NCBI GenBank assembly: GCA_010909165.1
Contig: MU008166.1
Location: 806,001 to 870,000, forward strand
DNA length: 64,000 bases
Reading direction: 5' to 3'
From: Anthoceros angustus
Taxonomy: Eukaryota > Streptophyta > Anthocerotopsida > Anthocerotales > Anthocerotaceae
Of the stretch, positions 21,884-31,697 are shown piece by piece. Numbering within the stretch: position 1 is the first letter of the stretch; each line of letters starts with the position of its first letter. The notes below the pieces were generated by a model. That model searched no databases. It was not told where the DNA came from and was given only the letters and a program-made list of their open reading frames with translations. The position numbers and the translations under genes were made by a program.

Positions 21884-22341
21884 GACCTTGGAGAATCCGG
21901 CAAGATGTTAAAAATTCAAAGGGATCTCGATGAGACCAAATTCATCCTGGTATGTTATGTCGCAGTGCTTTACAGTACGTTGGAATTGACGTTGGAATTG
22001 CAGAACTGACTCTCGCAGGCCTGACTGAAACTTTTCTTCTTTCGCAGCACAAAACTATTGACAGTGTACTTGCTCGCGGGGAGAAACTTGACACACTGGT
22101 GGACAAGAGCACAGATCTGAGCATGGCTTCACAGGTGCAACTCCTCTCTCTTTCTGGTGTGAAGCAGTGCACTTGTCTTGTCTGTTTGAGCCTGTTTGGC
22201 CGATGCACCCAGTCCATAACTAACACCCTGAACCTCTGCGATTGCAGATGTTCTACAAGCAAGCGAAAAAAGCGAAGTTTGGCTACTTCCAGCGCACCTG
22301 CGCCAAGGAGTTCATCTTGTTCGTGGGACACTGCCGGTTAA
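21884..22341 (+). pseudogene. YKT6: YKT6-like SNARE pseudogene with permuted exons
   Basis: Three pieces with good splice sites: 21884-21949 (DLGESGKMLKIQRDLDETKF), 22048-22134 (HKTIDSVLARGEKLDTLVDK, the R-SNARE core with the zero-layer Arg) and 22248 onward. The third starts with MFYKQAKK, the end of the SNARE motif, but instead of the prenylated CC tail it runs without a break into KFGYFQRTCAKEFILFVG. That matches the N-terminal longin domain of YKT6, which should come first. The order is therefore C-terminal exons followed by an N-terminal exon. No upstream longin exons were found. The lipid-attachment cysteines are missing, so the normal membrane SNARE cannot be made. A tandem head-to-tail duplication with deletion would give this order. 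Confidence 0.75.
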
Positions 22342-22810
22342 GCCATGGTGACATGGCAAGTTCTCTCACTTCTGACTCATGTCAATTTGTACCGGGCCTT
22401 CAGAAAGCATTCCAGGCAGCAATCGTTCAACTTCTCAACATTCTGCAGGTCCTAAACATTTGCTGTGATGTCCTCATGTTTTATGATTCTTTGATTGTAC
22501 CCGCAGCCCCTTGAATAGTCCTAATGTTGATATCACCAAGTTCAGACAGATGAAAAATTTACACTGGAAAAGGTTACTTTAGATGGGCTTTTAGATGCTG
22601 CGGGAAAAGTATCTGCAAATATAGATACCGAGTGGCAAAGCAGTCGGCTCTTCCAAGACCGCCTCGTCTTCTCAAGCAGCTCATTCGCTGCATGGTCAGT
22701 GCCTGTCAGACTCATACGAGTCGTACTTGGATAGCTTTTTCCATTCTTTTCCAGAAAGCGATTGGATGCGTCCAGTTTGAAATGTAGGTCTCCTTCATCT
22801 CCTTCTACAG

Positions 22811-24941
22811 GATGTCAAGCAGCTTTCGGCAGTTGAGATGTTAGAACATCTGAAGCAGGGTGCTGGGGAGCTGGACCAGGTTGGGCTTGTCCTTCTTCTG
22901 GCAAATCCGGATAGATTTTGACTGCTCTCTCAGTCTTGCGACTGTTGTGCAGGTTGTGCATTGCCAGCACTTGAGTCCTCATATAGCGCCCTATGGGAGC
23001 TTGCATATTAGGTTGTCTGATTCAGTTGCTGCTGCAGTTAAGCGCTATGGTATCACTAGATTTTACAGCCATCAGGTATTGCTGTTGCTTTTAGCATTTA
23101 GGTACTTATGAAGGTTCTATGACTTGAATTGCGGTGGGAGAATGCTTGGTATACTTTACTGCAACTCTTGGTTTGACCAGGGGTGATTGTCGTGCAGGCA
23201 CAAGCAATCAATACAGCAACTTCTAGGCAGAGTGTCATCATTGCAACATCAACAGCAAGTGGCAAGTCCTTATGTTACAATATTCCTACTTTGGAGGAAC
23301 TTGTTGCCAACCCACATTCGTGTGCCTTGTACTTATTTCCCACCAAGGTACAATGCAATAATGACACTAATTTTTGAGGTGTCACCTGCTCGCATGAAAT
23401 TTTTTTGTTGACGACATGTTTTGGTGAAGGGTTATGTAGACTAGAGAAGCCTTCCTACCTTTCTTCTTCCCCTGCTGTCTGTTACTCCACCAGTAACAAC
23501 AGCAACTGCTAAGGGACAGCTATTTATCCACAGGCATAAGCACAAGATCGATTACGAGCTTTGCAAGAGATGACAGAAGGAATGGTGCCTGTTACTTATA
23601 TGCGAGTATATGACGGTGATACCCATCAAGATCAACGACTGAAGCTCCGAGACTGTGCTAGGCCTGTATGTAATATGATAACCCCCCTGAGTACTCCTTC
23701 ACTTTCCAAGTTGATGTTGCAGAACCTGTATCTGTTAGCTTGAATGCTTATGCATGGCTCACCCAGCAGATCAATGCATAGACATGCTATGTAATAAAGC
23801 CCTTATGGCTGATGCTGTCTCTCATGTCAGCGGATGATGCTTGACAGTTGATCACAAATCCAGACATGTTGCATGTCCGAATTTTACCTTCACATGAACA
23901 ATTTCATCGGTTCCTATCAAACCTGAGGTCTGTGAACTCATCATAGCATGGATTCCTATGAACTCGAAATGCAGAGAAAGGCCATACAGTGGCTCAGTAT
24001 TGTGTGTCACGGAGTGCAATTTGTGCATGTGTGCAGATATGTGGTGGTTGATGAAGCACATGCATACCGAGGAGCAGTTGGCTGCCATACAGCAATGATT
24101 CTGAGGCATCTGCAGCGTCTTTGTCATCACTGTGAGATTTTTTTTTTTTTCCTTGAATGATCTCTAGGAAAGCACGCAGATCTGGCTGACATGTTGAAAC
24201 AGTGCAAGCTTTTGACTCCTAGACTTTTGTTTTGCAGCATATGTAGCCGAACTGACACTCATCATTTGCAGCGCCACAATGGCCAATCCTCGTCAACATG
24301 CAATGGTCTGCTGCTTACCCATGGACGAATTGTGAAAACTATTTGTAATCCTGCAGATTCCATGACTTTTATGCATATTTTGTTGGTCAACCACCGAAGT
24401 GAGCTTCATGCATTTTATCCCCTTGCAGGAACTTGTTGGCCTTAGGGACATCCACGTGGTAGAGAATGGTGGAAGCCTTTGTGGTGAAAAACTGTTCGCC
24501 TTTTGGAATCCTCCAATCGTTTTCACTCAAGTATGTTCTCATCTCAGTTGCTTTCTCATGCTCCATCGAAACTAAGTTGTTCATTCTTGTTGACAATATT
24601 TTGCGGTGTTCAAAAGCTTATCAACGCTTCAAAATCATGTGTGAATTGGGTATCAAATTCTCATGTTGCTACTGCAGCCTCCACCACGTGTTGCTCGAAG
24701 GAATAATCAAAACAGGGGCTGTGGAGAGGCTATTCCTCAAATGAGACGCGCAAGGTGTTCCCTCTTCACATCCTGAATTAGATCTTTAGTGCTTTTCTCT
24801 TAATTTTCCATTTTTCATTCAGGCAGCAAATTGTACAACTAGGACAACCGCTTTGAGTACTAAATGCATCTAGGTGACTGTATGCATACTCATTGCAGCC
24901 CCATTGTTGAGGTAGCAACGCTTTTGGAAGAGATGGTATAG
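22811..24941 (+). pseudogene. HRQ1: HRQ1-type RecQ/DEAD-like helicase pseudogene
   Basis: Ten exon-like pieces in order: 22811-22879, 22953-23075, 23198-23347, 23534-23665, 23848-23927, 24037-24131, 24238-24305, 24429-24530, 24678-24754 and 24899 onward. Most phases agree and GT-AG borders are visible. Motifs: LYSHQ-like FYSHQ; motif I TASGKSLCYN; motif Ib ITNPDMLH; motif II VVDEAHAYRG; motif III SATMANPRQHAM. These match the plant HRQ1 (YprA-related) helicase, which acts in DNA repair. Two nonsense codons break it: TAA at 23537-23539, where the family has a Leu (ALAQD), and TAG at 24939-24941 in EEMV-Q. The C-terminal helicase domain and DUF1998 are absent. Conserved splice borders mean it arose by DNA-level duplication, not retroposition. 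A possible earlier exon lies near 22540-22680. Confidence 0.82.
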
Positions 24942-25300
24942 TATGCACGATCTGACACAGAAAATTGATATTGCATATCGTCAACATGATGAACTTTTTC
25001 AAGGTTTGTCTAGTCTTATAATTTTCCGTTATATTCTTACCAGAGAAGAACTCATGCTTACCCAAAAGCATATCCTGACCTGCACGTTATCTGCAATAAC
25101 TACAGGCACCTCAAGCAATTAGGAGGCACCTATGGATGAAGAGTCTCCATTTCTGCAAGTGGTGTTGAGATCCAACACTCTTTGCTTGCAAATTTATGAT
25201 AAGGAGGGCTCCATTAAGTGCTGCTCTCTCATTGGCGCCACGCTACTCAAACTTTGGTCCAGCTATGACACTAGACGTTTGATCTTTTGGCCTGCACATC

Positions 25301-25318
25301 TATATATATATATGTATA

Positions 25319-25369
<51 letters not shown>

Positions 25370-25496
25370 GTATATATATATATATACATATATATATACA
25401 TATGTATATATATGTATATATATATATATATATACATATATATACATATATATATATATATACATATATATATATGTATATATGTATATATGTATA
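25301..25496. repeat. (TA)n/(TATG)n microsatellite
   Basis: About 196 bp of alternating TA with interspersed TG and CA steps. It explains all the Tyr-Ile open frames on both strands here. It lies directly after the truncated end of the HRQ1 pseudogene. Confidence 0.97.
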
Positions 25497-25759
25497 GCCC
25501 TAGGTTTTTTCCAGCTCTTTTGTCCGATACTTGCTCCACCTTAATATCGATTAATGTGAGCGTGAAAGGTTATGTACAGTTGCATGCCATGAGGCAAAAC
25601 ACTGTAGTATGTGTCACCGTTTTGTTGGATACCGATTGGTATGCAACTTAATACTAAGCGTGCCCTAAAGGGCTGACCTTACTTAACTTAACATGCCCTA
25701 CCTGTGGGTAGTACAATTGAAGTGTTTGAGAAAGGCAGACAAGACTCTGTAGGTTTTTT

Positions 25760-26307
25760 TGGTTCGTGAAAGGAGATACTGTGGATTGGTGAAGGTGGAT
25801 GACAACAGGCTTGAGACATGAAGGAGTTCCCGGTGAGGCCCAGCCCCATCACTCCCGAGATGTCGATCTCTTGGTTAACGGCAATGTTGTAGTCTTGCGG
25901 GACAGTTTGCAGGGTGAGACCGCTGAAGTCTGAGGCAAAATCGTTCAGTGAGGACATTGTCATGACATCGCGTAAGTAGATCCCTTGGTTCTCGATGGCC
26001 CATATCTGCTCGTTGCTTCTGACGTTGTAGCAATTTGTTGGATTGTCGTTTGCAGAGTGCAAAGAAAGGCAATTTCACGAGGGAATGTCGGAAACGGACA
26101 GCCTGAGCTGGTGGGTACAAGAATTCATGCGTGCAATTGGGCAGCCCATTTACCTCCCAAATACACATGGATGTCCTGGCACTCTTGACTCGTGCAATTG
26201 AATTGCCTGTAGGTGCTGGACTCGTCAGGGATGCACGCGGTCTCCAGAGATCGTGAAAGCAGCAGTGTATGCAATTTTTGGACGGGGAGTCGGATGACGA
26301 GAGCCAA
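25760..26307 (-). pseudogene. Aspartic protease pseudogene, middle piece
   Basis: The minus strand gives ESSTYRQFNCTSQECQDI (26220-26160), the segment after the first catalytic motif. Further down, LTLQTVPQDYNIAVNQEIDI then SGVMGLGLTGNSFMSQ (25920-25810) match the strand before the second half in the intact paralogue (DGLMGLGMGAISFASQ). The connecting part is shifted between frames (HEFLYPPAQAVRFRHSLVKL in one, the rest in another), so it is broken. The first DTGS motif is not in this piece. It is collinear with the N-terminal piece at 28590-29031 and the C-terminal piece at 19715-20193. Confidence 0.75.
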
Positions 26308-27192
26308 TGGAGGATGTGTCAGTCCGACAGCGAAGGCGAGCCGGAAGATTGCTGGGATGAGAAGGTGAGGGTCAACGCTGTGGCACCTGCAGACACGAGG
26401 CTTTATGGACGATGTCTCACAACTACTGGCTTAGGGTTTGGCGGACAAGAGGTGAGCAACCAGGTGTCAATCGGGGTGACTCTGGCGGCTAACCATACAT
26501 TTCGATTGTGCCTGACAGCCAGAAGCCCACGTTGGTCTAAATTTGTTCAGCATGGGAAGAGTGCGCCCAATTTGCCCCAAGATGCTACTGTTGTGCCGTC
26601 AACCCTCGTTCAGGCTAAACAGACACCTTTGTCTGAAACCCTAGAAGATGGTGAGCATCATCATGAGGATCAGTGTCCCATGGATTGTGATGTTGGGGAG
26701 GAGGCGCAACCGGGGGACAGCAGCAAGATGTTGACGCGAATGCGCCTCAACATCCACATTTAAAGAAAATGCCTCAATAGGCAGATCAATTGCAGCACCC
26801 GAATGCGCCTCATCTTCCTCGTGAAGTCTTGGATGAGGAAGATAGAACCGCTCATTCTAGAAGAATGCCATGTTATGGACAAGAAGGGCCCAAGGGGTCC
26901 CAAGCGGAAACGAAAGCCAGAGTTGGAACACGAGGTGCTCCTAGAACACCTCCACCCGGCAAGTAAGGTTTTAATATTGATATAATATTTGAAGGAAATT
27001 TAGGGCCATGGTCGGCCATGCACCCTTTGTGGAAAGCAGACCATGCTTGCATTCAGGCCTGGATATTTAGGCCGGCACGGCTTGAATATTTCAGGCTTGT
27101 ATAATACATGCTATGAAGATTGTTTGAGGTTGAATATTTCAAGCCTGAGATTTTAAGGCTTTCAGTCCATAGGGGACGGGTTTCGTTCTGGT
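26308..27192 (+). other. Unassigned, probably transposon-derived stretch
   Basis: A frame at 26269-26763 (acidic, DGESDDESQW... with a His/Glu-rich end) and a short basic frame at 26803-26985 resemble nothing I know. Their place between two pieces of a broken gene and next to a transposase relic suggests inserted element DNA. No boundaries could be seen. Confidence 0.3.
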
Positions 27193-27759
27193 TTGGGTGA
27201 TTGCTTAACCATGTTGCTATTGTTGTGCAAGTTTTTCTACCAGGACTCTCCCAAATTCTTGCCCATGAAGGACCGGGTGCATTATACCATCCGATGGCTT
27301 TGCAACCCTCTCATTAGTGTCTTTTGGAAGCAGACCAAAGCCACCATGGTTCATGTGGAACAATGCATCAGGCAGACGATTTCTGGACCTTGGTCACTTG
27401 AAGCCATTGTGTTGCAGTCTTTTGGCTCTAATTTGGAGCATTGGCGGAACAATGTCATGAACAAGGCCCGGAAGTTTTTGGTAGGTCAGAAGAGAAATCC
27501 AAGCTAGGTTCCAAAGAGTGTGAAGCCGGAGCATTGGGAGGTGTTCTTGAGGGAAGAAAAGGAGAAGATGGATGGCGTCGTAGCCCCTACCCAGCAGAAA
27601 ATTGCTGCCATGAAGAGGATGAAGGATAAGGGTAGCAACACCTACAGATGCTTTGGGCATGGGGGGCAGCGAGGGTTTTTGGACAGATGTATAAGAATAT
27701 TTGGAAGGGAACCAACAGTTGATGAGATCAGAGCTGTTGGCAGCAAACACGGAAACTAG
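27193..27759 (+). pseudogene. Plant transposase relic (En/Spm-associated, Ptta/transposase_24-like)
   Basis: One frame runs from about 27193 to 27759 and is interrupted only by TAG at 27505-27507. The second half (VKPEHWEVFLREEKEKMDGV, a Lys/Met-rich spacer, then a Gly-rich patch and FGREPTVDEIRAVGSKHG) has the layout of the small plant transposase family that accompanies CACTA elements: a W-x-x-F region, a TGG-like patch, then GREPT.DE. The assignment rests on that layout only. It lies inside the broken aspartic protease locus. Confidence 0.45.
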
Positions 27760-28589
27760 CTGGTGAAGCTGCGAGTGTTTTGGATTAATTCCTAAAAAGC
27801 AAGTCCTGTTTTGGGTCCCCAGGCTAACTCACAGGGGGGTTGACAAGGCTATTAACGTGTGGAACCTGTTGGTTGAGGCAGCTTGTCCACCCGACGAATG
27901 CGATGGCAAGGTCATGGATGCCATTCTCAAAAACAATATTTTGGATGACGGGTGGATGGTGGAGTGACCTTCCGCGTAAAGTGGCCAAGGATGCAGAGAA
28001 AGCCTCAGCATAAGTAAGATTCAAGGATGATGCTTTTGTCTCCATTTTCATGTTCCACGGTCAGGGTGAAAACTCTTCTCCCATAGACTGATTTTCTGGG
28101 TGTGAAATTTCATGTAGAAGGCCTGGTCTTGTGGGGGCAGTGTCATGGAGTTGCGAGCTGGGCGTGGAGTACTGCTTTAGTGTACTCTGTGGTTTGTAGG
28201 GGAGGAGGTGCAGGTGTAGTGCGTTGTAGGATCTATATTGGGTTTGCAACACTGGTTTTTGAATTTGAGTACACTTTTACTACATTCCTTTTACTACGGA
28301 TTTTTACAACGGCTCCCTTTACAACAGAACCAATAGGACTTTACGATGGAGGCCTTTACAACAGAGCCCTAGAGACTTTACAACGAAGGACTTTACAACA
28401 GAACCTTGTGGGACGTTACAACGGAGGACTTTACAACGAACTTTGGGTTACGGAATCATGGTTAGTTAATTGTAGCTAATTAGTGGTTACTATTAATATA
28501 GTAACCTATGTCAACTTTATGATTACTATTAATATTTTATTATAGTAGTAGTGATACTTGTAGTGAAATATGTAATAATGTTTGTAGTA
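27760..28589. repeat. Degenerate minisatellite and AT-rich DNA
   Basis: At 28290-28455 a short motif (GGACTTTACAACAGAACC and variants) repeats irregularly, about seven times. Around it I see no gene. The stretch lies between the N-terminal and middle pieces of the aspartic protease pseudogene. Confidence 0.55.
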
Positions 28590-29031
28590 AAAATATACTT
28601 TTCCTAGGAGTGTTTGCCTGCCATGTCCACACCCAGCTGGTACACGGCTGAGGAGGCGTGCGAGTTGGATATCCACCATGTATTCCCCTTTGCTGCCATT
28701 GTAACAATCACATGACCCGGTGCCGAAGCTGGCGTCATCTGGGTGATAGACCTTGACCTTGACTGTGTTTGCATCGATCACTGCCTTCAGATGTGCTATT
28801 CGGAGATCACCTCTGCGTATCGCGGTCTGCACGTCAGGCCTGACTCGGAGGCCGTTTCCCCCATCGTCCCGACTCGGAGCTCTGATTGGCATGGAAGTGT
28901 CGTCTGGTTAGGCGCAGTTTGAATCCATCTGCAGGCTTCTGTTCTCTGCCGAGGAGGCTGGCTTCAGCCGGGGAAGCAGGAAGTTGAAGACTGCTTGACG
29001 CGAAGAGTATTGTGAAAAGGACAATCGCCAT
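28590..29031 (-). pseudogene. Aspartic protease pseudogene, N-terminal piece
   Basis: Begins with a signal-peptide-like MAIVLFTILFASSSLQLPAS (ATG 29031). The propeptide FKLRLTRRHFHANQSS follows, matching LQFRLSRRSFNADKGG of the intact paralogue. After a frame change, SKGEYMVDIQLARLLSRVP corresponds to GGYVVDFLLGTPPQNVRL just before the first catalytic DTGS. The piece ends before that motif. It is the first of three collinear parts of one decayed gene. Confidence 0.72.
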
Positions 29032-29051
29032 GCTGGGTAGTGGGTAGGCTT

Positions 29052-29785
29052 GGAGATGGGAGTGCAACTGGAGAGGCTCAGCATTCAAGGAAAGACAGGC
29101 GTGGGCCTGAATATCATCTCTCGGTTGTCAGATCAGCTTCTGGTTCGACAGACACTTCACCCAAAGCTTGCCCAAATCCAAGAACAATAGGTCACCACGC
29201 AAACCCAATTTTGAAAGGGACAGTTTCCAATACCTTGAATGGGATCACAGGTTTGTGCTTTCACCTGCACAAAAGATTTGCCGTTTTAAGTCAGGACACG
29301 GCGACGAGAAGGAGAAGAGATTTCAAGCGTACTTGGGGTTTCAAAGGAGCTATATCAAGTGCATGGAAGATGGGCGCAGGCATCGCTAGGGAATGTTTGT
29401 GCTACGGTCGGGAGATGGAAGTGCTACTGGGGGAGCTCAGCATTGAAGGAAAAACAGGGCCTGAATATCATCTCACGGTTGTCAAATCAGCTTCTGAATC
29501 GCAGACACTTCACCCAACGCTTGCGCAAATCCAAGAACAACAGGTCTGCACGCAAAGCCAAATTTGAAAGGGACGGTTCTCAATTCCTTGAATAGGATTA
29601 CAGATTCGTGCTTTCACCAGCAATTGCCAGCAATGGTGGACAAAAGATGGCAGCCGTTTTCCTGAAATCTTGGACAACTGGTTGAGAAGGAGAGGAGATT
29701 TCAAGGTTTCTTGGGGTTTCAAAGGAGCTACATCAAGTGTATGCAAGCTGGGCGCAGGCATTGCTAGGGAATGTCTGTGCGACGG
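29052..29785. repeat. 359-bp direct tandem duplication
   Basis: Two diverged copies start with GGAGATGG at 29052 and 29411. Shared landmarks are CTCAGCATT.AAGGAAA.ACAGG, CCAAATCCAAGAACAA and CTTGGGGTTTCAAAGGAGC. The copies contain indels and no shared long frame. They lie between the protease pseudogene and the 3' end of the intact protease gene. Confidence 0.85.
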
Positions 29786-29888
29786 TCCTACCGAAGGGAC
29801 TCTTGCTATTTTGTTGTCCATTGGATGTCTGGTCAGAATGTCACGGAAGTAAACACTAGCTAAGATTGCGTGTATGAGAAATCGATGA

Positions 29889-31697
29889 TCAAGCGGAACC
29901 GCATTGCACAGGATGGCTCCATCCAACCCTCTGGCCCTGTAAGTCGTATACTATGTGACGATTTTGCTGCTGCGTATTCCCCAAGATGGCAGGCTCTTCG
30001 TAACTGGTTTGCAGCATGAGGAGACACGCAATATCGTAGCCGTACCCAATATTCCCAAAAACGTTCTCTTGTGCAAGGTTCATGATGGCTCCTCCAGCGA
30101 ATGCGAAACTCACTTCCGGAAATGTTGGATTTGAGACATCAGAAAGATCGTAGCAAAGAAAATTATCCCCAACGTACGAAGTTGTGGGATAGGAGACAGC
30201 AGCTTGAATTGCCTGGACAAGAGGATTGTAAGCGGCCGCGTAGAGGTAGGTGAAAGTGGTTCCAGAGTCGAAGATGAATCCTCCACTTCCTGCATGACCA
30301 ACGTTAACCCAACCGTGACTCATCAGGCACTTGCAAGAGAATGATTCTGACTGTCTCAAAGTACTGGTGTGAGTTGGAGAGCAAGTGGGCACCATCATTC
30401 TGGATGTCAAACGTCCCTTGTGCTATGGACAGTTGTTGGCCTCCAACAGAGATGGAGTCTACACCAACGTAGTAGTGGCCTGCTTCGTTGCTGACGAGAG
30501 GAGTGAACTGGTCTATGCTGGAGATGGCATCACTGCCAAAGATCAAAGGACTTGTTGGAGTCGACGGACCATCCCAGGTCTCTACGTTCACTAAGCAGTA
30601 AGAGAAAATGCTCCCTTCCTCTGGAGCCACCTGAGCCAGACGAAAACAGTGACATACTTACATTGTGAGATCATTCCTTGTTGAGTTTAACTGGTTTACA
30701 AAAGGTCATTGGTTGTAACAGAAAGGTCAGATTGCTGGTAACATAAGATGGTCGACTATCCGAGATATACCTGAGATGCAAATGAAATAGCTCCCATCCC
30801 AAGTCCCATAAGGCCATCGACATCTGCAAATTCTCCACTGACGGCGTTGCTGTGTCCGAAGACAAAGTCTGGCAGAAGATTTCTCTGCTCATCTCCTTCT
30901 TCAGGTAGTGTAACGACGTCATAGGAAAGCACACCTGACGTGCTTGCTCCATCTTCATAGCGGTAATCGAAGTTGCAAACATTGCCTACAAGCACAAGAC
31001 GGGAGTTGTGGAACAGGCCTCCATCTCCAACGTAGTCTGACAAAATAATGTGCAACAGGTTCTTACCTTGGCATTGCATCGATTCTTCGTTCGAGCACAT
31101 AACATCTGCACAGCTCGGCACTCTGTAAGTTGATGAAAGGGCAGCATTGAAATGATTTGGTCCACCACCATTCACCCATACCAAATTGCTCCCGGTGTCC
31201 ATAATCAGCCTCACATTCTGGGGAGGGGTCCCAAGAAGAAAATCCACCACGTATCCTCCGGGTGCGGCGTACGTAGGGGAAGCATACTCGGGGTTGTTGA
31301 CCTTGTTGTTGCGGTGGGCTCTAGGATGATGGTTCCCGGTTAGCCTCTTCCGCCTGCGTTCACTTCGGTCCAGTACTTCTTGGAAATAGGCAGTCAGTTT
31401 GAATTTTCCGTTCACAGCAAAGTTGCTGCTGGACTGAGACTGATTACCTCCCTTGTCAGCATTGAAGCTTCTTCTTGAAAGCCTAAACTGCAGTCTCTTC
31501 GGTTCCTTCTGAGCCTGGTAGCTGCTGGTGTGCTGGGCACTTGAAAGCTGTGTGGGCCGTTCAACATCATCTGTCTCGAACACATCAGGATGCAACCTTA
31601 TGGCAGTAGTCACAAAAAATACTGAACACAGAGCTACACAAAGAACAAATCTGCTGCTTCCTCTGCTGAGATGGAAGTGGCATAGTGGTAGTCCCAT
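29889..31697 (-). CDS. Secreted pepsin-like aspartic protease (A1, CDR1/nepenthesin type)
   Basis: Four exons: 31697-31067, 30985-30771, 30630-30393 and 30289-29889, giving 494 aa. All borders are GT-AG and the phases close. Start MGLPLCHFHL is chosen because a hydrophobic signal segment follows (FVLCVALCSVFFVTTA). A basic propeptide (about 60-135) precedes the mature domain. Catalytic aspartates lie in LIMDTGSNLVWV (D167) and FIFDSGTTFTYL (about D369). The conserved ILGNTQQQN strand is near the end. It is a secreted or vacuolar endopeptidase by family; targets unknown. Intron 1 (30986-31066) is 81 bp, a multiple of three, with no in-frame stop, so retention would insert 27 residues near the nepenthesin-type Cys-rich insert. 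A broken paralogue lies downstream on the same strand. Confidence 0.92.

Noticed and set aside
25271-25651. Several Tyr-Ile repeat frames on both strands
   Set aside because: Produced entirely by the TA/TG microsatellite.
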